64,000 nucleotides of DNA, taken from the NCBI RefSeq assembly GCF_021228125.1, contig NZ_JAJQQS010000009.1, forward strand, positions 62,001 to 126,000. Direction: 5' to 3'. The DNA comes from Streptomyces albireticuli (lineage in GTDB: Bacteria; Actinomycetota; Actinomycetes; Streptomycetales; Streptomycetaceae). Numbering within the stretch: position 1 is the stretch's first letter; every line of letters starts with the position of its first letter. The notes below the pieces were generated by a model. That model searched no databases, was not told where the DNA came from, and worked only from the letters and a program-made list of their open reading frames with translations. The position numbers were made by a program, and so were the translations under genes. Below are positions 8,603 through 16,151 of the stretch, one piece after another.

Positions 8603-8835
8603 CCTCGCGCTGCGCCGCAGGCGCGGTGAAGTCCCGCTGCGCGGCCGCGCGCCGCCGTCGCCGGGTGGCCGTGCGGCGCCGGGACCGGTGGATACGCCGA
8701 CTGGTCGTGACGGCCGCGTCGGCGCTGGCGGCCCTGACGAGGGCCCGTAAGGCACGGCCGGGCCCCGTGGGCCCGTACTGCACGGGTCCTGTCGTGCCGC
8801 GGGCGGCGGTGGGCGCGAGCCGCGAAGGCGAGTGA
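8599..8835 (+). CDS. possible small basic protein between fruK and fruA (doubtful)
   Basis: A 78-residue frame starts at an ATG overlapping the fruK stop (ATGA 8599-8602). It is very Arg-rich (AARRRRRVAVRRRDRWIRR) and has a short hydrophobic stretch, VVTAASALAALT. I recognise no family. The coupling to fruK is suggestive, but high-GC DNA often gives such frames by chance. If not coding, 8603-8950 is a 348-base spacer with nothing clear apart from the AAGGGAG ribosome site of fruA. Confidence 0.25.
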   Translation: MTSRCAAGAVKSRCAAARRRRRVAVRRRDRWIRRLVVTAASALAALTRARKARPGPVGPYCTGPVVPRAAVGASREGE

Positions 8836-8950
8836 CGGCCCGGCGCCGGCACCCCCCGCCCCCCCTCATACACCCATCCCCTGTTTTCTCCGTTGTTTTC
8901 TCCGTCCCCCCACCGCCCGCAGGGCGCGATCGCGAGCAAGGGAGCCCGCG

Positions 8951-11008
8951 TTGAGTGAGCTGATAACGGCGGCACTGGTCGACCTCGACCTGGCCGCCGA
9001 GACCAAGGAAGCGGCGGCGAGATCGCTGGCCGAGCGGATGCGGGAACTCGGGCGCGTCACCGACCTCGACGGGTTCCTCGCCGACGTCGCCGCGCGCGAG
9101 GCGCAGATGCCGACAGGGCTCGACGGCGGCATCGGCATCCCCCACTGCCGCAGCGCCCATGTCACCGAACCCACGCTGGCGTTCGGCCGCTCGGCGGCCC
9201 GCGTCGACTTCGGCGCCCCGGACGGCCCGGCCGACCTGGTCTTCCTGATCGCGGCACCGGCGGGGGCGGACAGCGACCACCTCACGATCCTGTCGGGGCT
9301 GGCCCGGCGCCTGATGGTGCCGGAGTTCACGGAGGCGCTGCGCTCGGCGGGGGACGCGGGGAGAGTGGCGGCGCTGATCAGGGGGGACGAGGCGGAGGAG
9401 GCGGGGGAGGAGGCCGAGTCGGAAGGGCCGACAGCCGAGCCGAAAACGACGTCATCCGCCCCGGAAAAGTCGTCATCCGCCCCGAGAACGGCATCACCTG
9501 AGCCGGAAGAGGCGCCACCCACCCCCTTCCATATCGTCGCCGTCACCTCCTGCCCCACCGGCATCGCTCACACCTATATGGCCGCCCAGGCGCTGGAGCG
9601 GGCGGCGCGGGACGCGGGCGTCGAGCTGGTGGTGGAGACGCAGGGCTCGGCCGGTTTCGTCGCGCTCGACGCGGAGGTGATCGCGCGGGCGGACGGCGTG
9701 ATCCTCGCGCACGACGTCGAGGTCCGGGACAGGGCCCGCTTCGCGGGCAAGCCGGTCGTCGACGTCGGGGTGAAGGCCGGGGTGAGCAGGGCGGCCGAGC
9801 TGATCGCGGAGGTGCGGGCGAAGGCCGCGCGGGGGACGACCGGCCCGGCGCCGGAGCCGTCCGCGTCCCCGCAGGCGTCCCCGCCCGCGCCGATGGACGC
9901 GGGTGCGGAGGCGGGCGACGGCTTCGCCACCCGCCTCCGCACCTGGCTGATGACCGGCGTCAGCTACATGGTCCCGTTCGTGGCCGCGGGCGGCCTCCTC
10001 ATCGCGCTCGCGTTCGCCGTCGGCGGGTACGAGGTGAACAAGGCGCCGTCCGTGGCGGGTCACTTCGTGTGGACGGAGTCGGCGAGCTGGGCCGCGCTGC
10101 TGTTCCAGACCGGCGGCGCGGCGTTCGGCTTCCTCGTGCCCGTACTGGCCGGCTACATCGCGTACGGCATGGCCGACCGGCCCGGCCTGGTGCCCGGCTT
10201 CGTCGGCGGCGCGATCGCGCTCACCGTCAACGCGGGCTTCCTCGGCGGTCTGATCGCCGGTCTGCTGGCGGGCGGTGCGGTGCTGGCCGTGCAACGGCTG
10301 GACGTACCGCCGGTGTTGCGCGGGATCATGCCGGTGGTGGTGATCCCGTTGCTGTCCTCGGCGGTGGTCGGGTTCCTGATGTTCCTGGTGGTCGGCAAGC
10401 CGGTCGCCTCGCTCCAGAAGGCGCTCACCGACTGGCTGGCGGGCCTGTCCGGCGCCAACGCCGTCGTCCTGGGCGTGCTCCTGGGCCTGATGATGTGCTT
10501 CGACCTGGGCGGTCCGCTCAACAAGTGCGCGTACGCGTTCGCGGTCGGCGGCCTCGCGCACCCCAACGACGGCAGCCTCAAGGTGATGGCGGCGGTCATG
10601 GCGGCGGGCATGGTCCCGCCGCTGGCCCTGGCACTGGCCACGACGGTGCGCGGCCGGCTGTTCACGGCGGCGGAGCGGGAGAACGGCAAGGCGGCCTGGG
10701 TGCTGGGCGCGTCGTTCATCACCGAGGGCGCGATCCCCTTCGCGGCGGCCGACCCGCTGCGCGTGATCCCGTCCGCGATGGCGGGCGGCGCGGTGACCGG
10801 CGCCCTGTCGATGGCCTTCGGCTGCACCCTCCGGGCTCCGCACGGCGGTGTGTTCGTCGTCCCGCTGATCGGCGCGCCGTTCCTGTACCTGGTCGCGATC
10901 GCGGCGGGTGTGGCGGTGGCGACGGGTTCGGTCGTGGCCCTCAAGAGCCTGCGCGGGCCGGTGTCCGGGCCGGAGACCGAGGCCGCCGGGGCGCGGGTGG
11001 CGGCCTGA
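8951..11008 (+). CDS. fruA: fructose-specific PTS enzyme IIABC, FruA
   Basis: 685 residues starting at TTG 8951, chosen because AAGGGAG lies about 8 bases upstream. Order IIA-IIB-IIC. IIA covers about 1-145 with GIGIPHC (phosphorylated His65). A Glu/Pro/Ser linker runs from about 145 to 190. IIB starts at about 192 with VTSCPTGIAHTYMAA (phosphorylated Cys201). A second Pro-rich linker leads to membrane IIC from about 320 (TWLMTGVSYMVPFVAAGGLL). It takes phosphate from HPr and imports fructose as fructose-1-phosphate, the FruK substrate. All three domains look intact. It is separated from fruK by about 350 bases but reads in the same direction. Confidence 0.92.
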   Translation: MSELITAALVDLDLAAETKEAAARSLAERMRELGRVTDLDGFLADVAAREAQMPTGLDGGIGIPHCRSAHVTEPTLAFGRSAARVDFGAPDGPADLVFLIAAPAGADSDHLTILSGLARRLMVPEFTEALRSAGDAGRVAALIRGDEAEEAGEEAESEGPTAEPKTTSSAPEKSSSAPRTASPEPEEAPPTPFHIVAVTSCPTGIAHTYMAAQALERAARDAGVELVVETQGSAGFVALDAEVIARADGVILAHDVEVRDRARFAGKPVVDVGVKAGVSRAAELIAEVRAKAARGTTGPAPEPSASPQASPPAPMDAGAEAGDGFATRLRTWLMTGVSYMVPFVAAGGLLIALAFAVGGYEVNKAPSVAGHFVWTESASWAALLFQTGGAAFGFLVPVLAGYIAYGMADRPGLVPGFVGGAIALTVNAGFLGGLIAGLLAGGAVLAVQRLDVPPVLRGIMPVVVIPLLSSAVVGFLMFLVVGKPVASLQKALTDWLAGLSGANAVVLGVLLGLMMCFDLGGPLNKCAYAFAVGGLAHPNDGSLKVMAAVMAAGMVPPLALALATTVRGRLFTAAERENGKAAWVLGASFITEGAIPFAAADPLRVIPSAMAGGAVTGALSMAFGCTLRAPHGGVFVVPLIGAPFLYLVAIAAGVAVATGSVVALKSLRGPVSGPETEAAGARVAA

Positions 11009-11054
11009 GCGGGCACCGGACGCGGGGGCCGGGGCCCGGGGCCCGGGGCCGTGA

Positions 11055-11717
11055 CTACGCGGCCCGCATCCCCTCGCAGTACTGGATGTGCAGCCGCGCG
11101 GACACGCGCCCGCGCGTGCGGCGGCGGTGCCACGGGCCGGAACTGAGCTCGACGCAGTGGTGCGGGTCACCGTGGCCGCGCCGGAACGCGTATTCATCGG
11201 CGATGAGTTCCCGCACCATGGCCCCGGTCTGCCGGAAGGCCAAGGAACTGCCGACGACGAACAGCGTGTCCGCCGCCCGTTCGAAATGAAGGTAGTCCCG
11301 AAATCCCTCGGTCCCGTAAAGGGGGTGGACATCGGCCCCCTCGTCGCGGAATCCGTCCGCCGGGATCTTCACGGTGTGAAGCCGCCCGGCCCCGAGCCGC
11401 GCCCGTACGGCCTTCCACCGCGACACGGGGAACTGCACCCGGTGGTCCACCAGCACGAGGTCCAGCGGTGCGACCGGCTCGCCGGCCGTATCCGGCAGCC
11501 CGTCCGGCGCCGCGCCGTTGCCTCTCATCGGCACGTACACCAGCGACCGAGGGGAACGCGCCGCGAGCCACCAGGCCGCGAAGAGCTGCTCCGACGCTTC
11601 TCGGTCGACATACATGGAAGCCGCCCAGCGGTCGTGGAGATAGGCGCCCCGCGCGGGCCGGGCCGGGGATATCACCCGGTACTCGTCCGCGCCGAGCCGC
11701 ACGCGGTGGACTTTCAT
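11055..11717 (-). CDS. conserved hypothetical protein next to DUF6879 gene
   Basis: 220 residues, starting at the ATG 11715-11717 (MKVHRVRLGADEY) with a purine-rich GAAAAG upstream. No family recognised, no signal peptide and no membrane helix. Charged, with aromatic clusters (LFAAWWLAARS, FRDYLHFERAADTLFVVGSSL). It is the last gene of a leftward group containing DUF6879, a PIMT-like methyltransferase and a small peptide, separated from DUF6879 by about 118 bases. A role in that cluster is possible but only inferred from position. Confidence 0.6.
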   Translation of the reverse strand: MKVHRVRLGADEYRVISPARPARGAYLHDRWAASMYVDREASEQLFAAWWLAARSPRSLVYVPMRGNGAAPDGLPDTAGEPVAPLDLVLVDHRVQFPVSRWKAVRARLGAGRLHTVKIPADGFRDEGADVHPLYGTEGFRDYLHFERAADTLFVVGSSLAFRQTGAMVRELIADEYAFRRGHGDPHHCVELSSGPWHRRRTRGRVSARLHIQYCEGMRAA

Positions 11718-11835
11718 GCTGCTTTTCACAAAAGGGAACAGTACGTAACATCTCGCCGCAAGGCACTCTGATTCCGGCTCCCTTCCGGGCCGACGGCGTG
11801 GCCGAAGCGAGGGAACCCGGGACGCCCGCGACCGC

Positions 11836-12369
11836 TTATCCGAGCGACTGCGCCTGGAACTCCTGTGTGGGGACGGCGTGGTGCCAGGCCGCGTCCCGCG
11901 CCTGGCAGGCGCGGACGACGGCCTCGGCGTCCTCGACGACGCGTACACCGAGGTTCTCGCCCCGCTCGTCGAAGACGAACTCGACGACGGTCCGGGAGTC
12001 GAACAGCCAGAAGTCGTGTTCCGGCAGCCCGATGCGCGCGGCGTCGGCCCGGTACAAGTTCCGGATGTCCTCGCCCGCCGCCACGTTTCCCAGCCCTGAG
12101 GCGAGCAGGAAACGCTGGCCTTCCGTCGGCGGATCGTCCACCAGTCGTACGCGCTCGAACCGCTTGCCGAGTTTCGTCTGCTTCCGGACGTTCGCGTGCC
12201 AGGGATGGCCGGGCTGGTAGCCCAGTGTCTCCCCGGCCCGGAACCGGGCCCACCTGGGACCGCGCCGGTCGGAGGCGTACCCGCGCCGGGTTTCCAGCCG
12301 CCACGCGGTGTGGGCGAAGTCCTCGAAGAGGTGGGTGATCTCCCCGAAGGGGACCAGGTCTCTTGCCAC
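11836..12369 (-). CDS. DUF6879 family protein (copy 1)
   Basis: 177 residues from GTG 12367-12369, with GAGGAGTGAC directly upstream. The family pattern is clear: FEDFAHTAWRLETRRGY near the N-terminus, RVRLVDDPPTEGQRFLL in the middle, AAGEDIRNLYRADAARIGLP, and DFWLFDSRTVVEFVFDE. DUF6879 proteins are common in Streptomyces beside XRE regulators and DUF397 proteins and have no established reaction. This copy begins only about 26 bases after the PIMT-like gene, so it is probably co-transcribed with it. Two further copies are at 15332-15874 and 50695-51207. Confidence 0.8.
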   Translation of the reverse strand: MARDLVPFGEITHLFEDFAHTAWRLETRRGYASDRRGPRWARFRAGETLGYQPGHPWHANVRKQTKLGKRFERVRLVDDPPTEGQRFLLASGLGNVAAGEDIRNLYRADAARIGLPEHDFWLFDSRTVVEFVFDERGENLGVRVVEDAEAVVRACQARDAAWHHAVPTQEFQAQSLG

Positions 12370-12395
12370 GTCACTCCTCTGTCGTCCGCCGAATG

Positions 12396-13562
12396 TCACG
12401 CGGTCGCCGCCTGGAGAACAGCCGTCGGCTCGTCCAGCCACACGTCGGTGCGGCCGCCTTCGGCGATGGTCAGCCCGAACCGTTCGAACCCGGGGCGGCC
12501 GTGGGCCTCCCACCACCGGTATGCGGTTTCCAGTTCGTCCCAGAGGCGGCGCGGCCCGGACTGGTGGACGGGGAACGCCGTGCGGCCCTTGTCGAAGCCG
12601 GCCGAGGCCCAGGACGTCAGAGCGGTGTCGTACAGCCACAGCCGGTACGCGCCCTCGACCCCGGGGTCCACCCGGCAGAAGAGGTCCGGCACCCGGACCC
12701 CGATGACGAACATGTGGATCCAGTCGCCCACGTCGTCGGGGGACAGGTCCGTGGTCCGCCGCTCGGCTCGCCCGTCCGGGCAAGCCGGTACCGGCGGCAG
12801 GTTCTTGCGCTGAGCCCGCAGCCGCATGAACGCGCTGGACCCGACGAAGGGCCCGGACGCCGTTCCGTCCCCGGCCACGGTCAGGCGTGCCACGGCCTCC
12901 CCGCCGTACGTGGGCCCCCACGGGGTGACGATCACTCCGCCGGGCCGGGTCTGTTCGATCCACGCCTCGGGGACGGCGCCGATCGAGCAGGTGGCGATGA
13001 CGCGATCGTAAGGCGCGTGCTCCGGACAGCCCCGGGCGCCGTCACCGACGACGCACCGGGGCGTGAACCCGGCGTGCGCCAGCCGCCGTCGCGCCTCACC
13101 CGCACTCCGCGCGTCGACCTCGACCGTGACGACGTTCTCGGAGCCGAGCCGGTGCGACAGCAGCGCCGCGTTCCAGCCCGTGCCCGTGCCGATCTCCAGG
13201 ACGGTGCTGTCCTGCTCGACGTCCAGCGCGGCCAGCATCGAGGCGACCATGGTCGGCATCGAGCTCGACGACGAGGGCGTCCGGCCCCGGCCGGGGCCGG
13301 TGTAGGCGCCGTCGTCCCACTGGGTGGTGATCGGCACGTCGCGGTGGACGACCGCCCACCATGCCGCGGGGTCCTCGGTACGGACCATCCGGTCGCTCTG
13401 CCGGTTCATGCCGGCCCGGCCCGGCCAGATGACGTCCGGCACGAAGCGGTGCCGGGGCACGGCCCGGAACGCGGGCAGCCAGTCGTCGCCGAGCACGCCC
13501 TTCTCGACGAGCGCGGAGACGAGCCCCTCGGGGCCCGTCTCCCTCCCTTCGCACACGCTCAC
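12396..13562 (-). CDS. protein-L-isoaspartate O-methyltransferase homologue with C-terminal extension (candidate RiPP enzyme)
   Basis: 388 residues; repair-type PIMTs are about 210-230. The N-terminal half is PIMT-like: substrate loop SSSSSMPTMVASML (about 97-110), SAM motif VLEIGTGTGW (122-131), VEVD (147-150), GDGARG (173-178), APYDRVIATCSIGAVP (183-198) and GGVIVTPWG. The last 160 residues are an extension without a family I can name. PIMTs with such extensions serve RiPP clusters, where they methylate an Asp that then closes to aspartimide. The GTG start shares GTGA with the stop of a 44-residue Asp-Gly-rich peptide gene, so the two are coupled. No ATP-grasp or lanthionine synthetase is nearby. 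Repair function is possible but less likely given size and context. Confidence 0.75.
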   Translation of the reverse strand: MSVCEGRETGPEGLVSALVEKGVLGDDWLPAFRAVPRHRFVPDVIWPGRAGMNRQSDRMVRTEDPAAWWAVVHRDVPITTQWDDGAYTGPGRGRTPSSSSSMPTMVASMLAALDVEQDSTVLEIGTGTGWNAALLSHRLGSENVVTVEVDARSAGEARRRLAHAGFTPRCVVGDGARGCPEHAPYDRVIATCSIGAVPEAWIEQTRPGGVIVTPWGPTYGGEAVARLTVAGDGTASGPFVGSSAFMRLRAQRKNLPPVPACPDGRAERRTTDLSPDDVGDWIHMFVIGVRVPDLFCRVDPGVEGAYRLWLYDTALTSWASAGFDKGRTAFPVHQSGPRRLWDELETAYRWWEAHGRPGFERFGLTIAEGGRTDVWLDEPTAVLQAATA

Positions 13563-13693
13563 TTTCCGTCCGCCGGGCCCCGGCCGTCATTGGTGTTTCC
13601 GCCCTCGTCCGACCCGCCGCCGCCGTGCTTGTTGCCGCTGTCGCTGTCGTCCTGGGGGTTGCCGCCGTCGGCCATCAGCCGGGATCCGTGCAT
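13559..13693 (-). CDS. 44-residue Asp/Gly/Asn-rich peptide, candidate RiPP precursor
   Basis: Starts at the ATG 13691-13693 behind a perfect AGGAGG with 6-base spacing, and its stop overlaps the GTG of the PIMT-like gene (GTGA). It contains Asp-Gly at 9-10, 36-37 and 42-43, Asp-Ser at 16-17 and 18-19, several Asn, and a Gly tract at 24-27. No Cys, aromatic residue or hydrophobic core is present, and no FxLD leader motif. Asp-Gly and Asp-Ser are the sites that most readily form aspartimide, the product expected from a RiPP-type PIMT. The same frame stays open upstream to about 13933, so an alternative is that this is the C-terminal tail of a longer protein. Confidence 0.6.
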   Translation of the reverse strand: MHGSRLMADGGNPQDDSDSGNKHGGGGSDEGGNTNDGRGPADGK

Positions 13694-13933
13694 CGTGTGC
13701 CTCCTGGGTAGTGTCGTCGGCGGGGGGACATCCCTAGTGCCGACTCCTTGATGGGCTTCCTGTCGGTGCCGCGTCCGCGCTTCCGCGGCTGCCATGGCGT
13801 CGTGCCACCGTCCGTCCTGGACGGCCGTGACGTGCGCCAGGGTGAGTTGGGCGCACTCCATGCACCATGGGGGAACGGCCGGACGGTCATCCGGGCGGTC
13901 GTGGACCGCGGTTGGTTCCGATCTCTGGATCAC
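13694..13933 (-). CDS. small WCxEC-motif protein, frame continuous with the downstream peptide
   Basis: From a possible GTG at 13931-13933 the frame encodes VIQRSEPTAVHDRP, then PPWCMECAQLTLAHVTA and a helical segment ending RTRHRQEAH. Short proteins with WC-x-E-C and an Ala-rich helix are frequent beside XRE-TPR regulators in Streptomyces. The two Cys with His nearby could bind metal. After QEAH the translation (GVGTRDVPPPTT) looks like leader sequence, yet no stop occurs before 13559. Either this protein includes the 44-residue tail (124 residues in total) or the tail is made separately from its own ribosome site. No strong ribosome site precedes the GTG. Confidence 0.4.
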
Positions 13934-14026
13934 ACCGGAAACGTAGGGCTGCCCGTGGGGCCGAACCAGGAGCCTGGCGTGGTACTTCACCGGGCTCCGG
14001 GCGCGATGCGACACGTAGCGTGGTAC

Positions 14027-15262
14027 TTACCGCACCACACCGAGGTGGGCCGCCATCTCCCGCATGTCCCGGGTGAGGGTCCGCTTGCGGGACGCGAGCA
14101 GGTCGCTCATGACGTAGCGCGCCATCGCCTGGTGCTTCAGCCACTCGCCGGAGGACTTCCGCAGCCGCTTCAGTTCGTCCATCGCGTCCTGGTGGGACCC
14201 GACGGACACATAGGCCTTGGCCACGTCGAGCCGGTGGCGGTCCCAGTTGTTCGCGCTCGGCCTGCCGTGGCTTCGCAGCGAGCCCTTGCCCAACAGGCCG
14301 TTGTCGGCGCGCCGGAGCACTCCGCGGGCGTCGTCGACGATCGAGAGGTCCTCGACCTCCTTGAGCTCCGCCGTGACGGGCCCGAACGTCGACCAGTGAC
14401 TCCGGTGGTCGATGTGCTCGGAGTCCATCGCCCCGGCCGCCGTCCGTGCCATCCGCCGTGCCTCCCGGGCGACGTCCGGCCGGTTGTTGCGCAGGGCGGC
14501 CGAGGCGATCCGCAGGGACAACTCGCCCCACACCGCGAGCCGTCCCGGATCGGCGGTCGAGAAGCGGGGTTCCAGCTCGGCCGCCGTACGCTCGGCGAGC
14601 CGCTCGCTCTCGTCGAAGCGGTCCTGGCGCAGCAGGAGCCAGCACATGCCGACGACGCCCGTGGCGGCGGTGTCGGTCCGGCCGATGTCCCGGGCGAGCC
14701 GGATGCTCTCCGCGAGGGCGTGATAAGCCATGTCGTACTGCCGCACCTGGGTGAGGTATTTGCCCGCGAGCAGCAGCGCTTGGGCCCGTAGGACGACCGC
14801 CTGTCGCCGCTCCTCGCCCTCCAGCGCGGCGACGCAGGCTTCGGCCGACCGGAGCAGCCCCGGAAGCCTCTTCGCGACGGAGCCGTAACGGTCCGCGTGG
14901 TAGAGCGCGTGCCCGTCCGCGATGCCCTCCCGAAGCTCGGCCAGTTCCCGGGCCTCGCCCCGGTCCCCGGCCGTGTCGGTGAGCCCCACCGGAGGCATCA
15001 ACGCCTGCCGCAGCTCGGCGAGGTAGCGCCGGTTCGCCTCGTCGCCTATGACGGGTTTCGGTGCCTCGGTCGCGAAGAGGGCGGAGGTGGATACCCCCAG
15101 CGCGCGGGCGAGGGTGTGCAGCGTCTCGACGCGCGCGTCCCCGCCCTGCTCGACCTTGCGCACGACGCCCAGGGAGAGGCCGGCCTCATGGGCGAGTTGC
15201 TCCTGGCTCAGGCCGGCCGCACGACGGTGCTTCCTGATGTTGTCGGACAATCCAGTGGACAT
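14027..15262 (-). CDS. XRE-family regulator with TPR-like C-terminal region
   Basis: 411 residues. The HTH_3 domain lies at about 5-60 (IRKHRRAAGLSQEQLAHEAGLSLGVVRKVEQGG and AGLGVSTSALF-like end). The remaining 340 residues are all-helical TPR-like repeats (for example AQALLLAGKYLTQVRQYDMAYHALAES). This layout is common for Streptomyces regulators that sense peptides or partner proteins. It is read in the same direction as, and lies just upstream of, the WCxEC/peptide/PIMT genes, so it may control them. Start at ATG 15260-15262. Confidence 0.8.
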   Translation of the reverse strand: MSTGLSDNIRKHRRAAGLSQEQLAHEAGLSLGVVRKVEQGGDARVETLHTLARALGVSTSALFATEAPKPVIGDEANRRYLAELRQALMPPVGLTDTAGDRGEARELAELREGIADGHALYHADRYGSVAKRLPGLLRSAEACVAALEGEERRQAVVLRAQALLLAGKYLTQVRQYDMAYHALAESIRLARDIGRTDTAATGVVGMCWLLLRQDRFDESERLAERTAAELEPRFSTADPGRLAVWGELSLRIASAALRNNRPDVAREARRMARTAAGAMDSEHIDHRSHWSTFGPVTAELKEVEDLSIVDDARGVLRRADNGLLGKGSLRSHGRPSANNWDRHRLDVAKAYVSVGSHQDAMDELKRLRKSSGEWLKHQAMARYVMSDLLASRKRTLTRDMREMAAHLGVVR

Positions 15263-15331
15263 GGGCTCACCGTCCCTTCGAGCCCAGGGTAGGGCTGTGA
15301 CGCGGCGATGAGCGTTTCCCCTGAGCTCCGT

Positions 15332-15874
15332 TCAGTGCCGACTCTCGGCGCGCACCGCCTTGATGAACTGCTCGTGCTTGACCGCGTGATGCCATGCGGC
15401 GTCGCGGATCTGGCAGTACCGGACGATCTCGACGGGGTCGGTGATCAGTGCGATGCCTGTGATGCGGTCCGCTTCGTCGAAGTGCAGGAGAGTGGCCACG
15501 CGAGCGTCGAAGAGCCAGAAGTCCTCGGCGGGCAGGCCTAGCCGGGCGGCGTCGTCGCGCCACAGGTGGCGGATGTCTTCCCCGACAGCGGCGTTCCGCC
15601 GGGCCCCGTCGAGGAGGTAGAGCTGCCCCGGCGTGGGCGGGGCGTCGACGACTCGTACGCGCTCGAACCTCTTACCGAGGGCCGTCTGTTCGCGGCGCGA
15701 GCTGCACCACGGGTCGTCGAGGTCGTAAGCGGCGTCCAGGCCACGCGAGAAACGCCGGTAGGTCTCGGATTCTTCGTCGGACTGGTACGCGCGCCGGGTT
15801 TCCAGACGCCACGCGGTGTATTTGAAGGTTTCGAACATCTCGTCGAACTCGTCGAAGTCGATGTGCGTAGGCAT
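15332..15874 (-). CDS. DUF6879 family protein (copy 2)
   Basis: 180 residues from the ATG 15872-15874, with AAAGGGAGAG upstream. The same pattern as copy 1 is visible: FETFKYTAWRLETRRAYQSD, ERVRVVDAPPTPGQLYLL, AVGEDIRHLWRDDAARLGLP, DFWLFDARVATLLHFDE, and the C-terminal RYCQIRDAAWHHAVKHEQF. Its start lies divergent from the HTH gene at 16152 with about 277 bases between them, and the XRE-TPR gene follows 70 bases downstream. Function unknown; the pairing with XRE genes is the family norm. Confidence 0.8.
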   Translation of the reverse strand: MPTHIDFDEFDEMFETFKYTAWRLETRRAYQSDEESETYRRFSRGLDAAYDLDDPWCSSRREQTALGKRFERVRVVDAPPTPGQLYLLDGARRNAAVGEDIRHLWRDDAARLGLPAEDFWLFDARVATLLHFDEADRITGIALITDPVEIVRYCQIRDAAWHHAVKHEQFIKAVRAESRH

Positions 15875-16087
15875 GTGCTCTCCCTTTGTGGGGCGTGGAG
15901 GGCATTGCGCCTCGGGGCGCTTGAGCCCCGGGATCCGGGTTCCCGGACCCGAGCGCTCTTTGTGAGGAACGGGTGGTGGATACCACCCACCCGCCCTCCC
16001 AACTGCCGTCCATACCACGGCTAGTTCACTTTGGGTGATCGGGTTGCGACGACCTGTCGCCGCGTTCTAGCGTTCGCAGCAACAAAC

Positions 16088-16123
16088 GACCCCGGTCGGT
16101 GCGCCAACACCGGGTCCGGGGTC
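16088..16123. promoter_or_regulatory. GC-rich hairpin upstream of the frameshifted HTH gene
   Basis: GACCCCGG (16088-16095) pairs with CCGGGGTC (16116-16123), with an inner CGGTG/CACCG pair around GCGCCAA. It lies between two divergent genes and so is not a simple terminator; it may be an operator or leader structure of the gene at 16152. Confidence 0.35.
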
Positions 16124-16151
16124 TGACCACCGAGATCGTGGAGCCGATCCA

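Noticed and set aside
12396..13562. Graspetide or FxLD lanthipeptide assignment for the PIMT locus
   Set aside because: No ATP-grasp or lanthionine synthetase gene nearby, and the peptide lacks an FxLD leader motif and Ser/Thr/Cys pattern for lanthionine.
13675..13890. 71-codon Arg/Pro-rich frame overlapping the WCxEC region
   Set aside because: Different frame from the WC-x-E-C motif, no ribosome site, composition of non-coding high-GC DNA.
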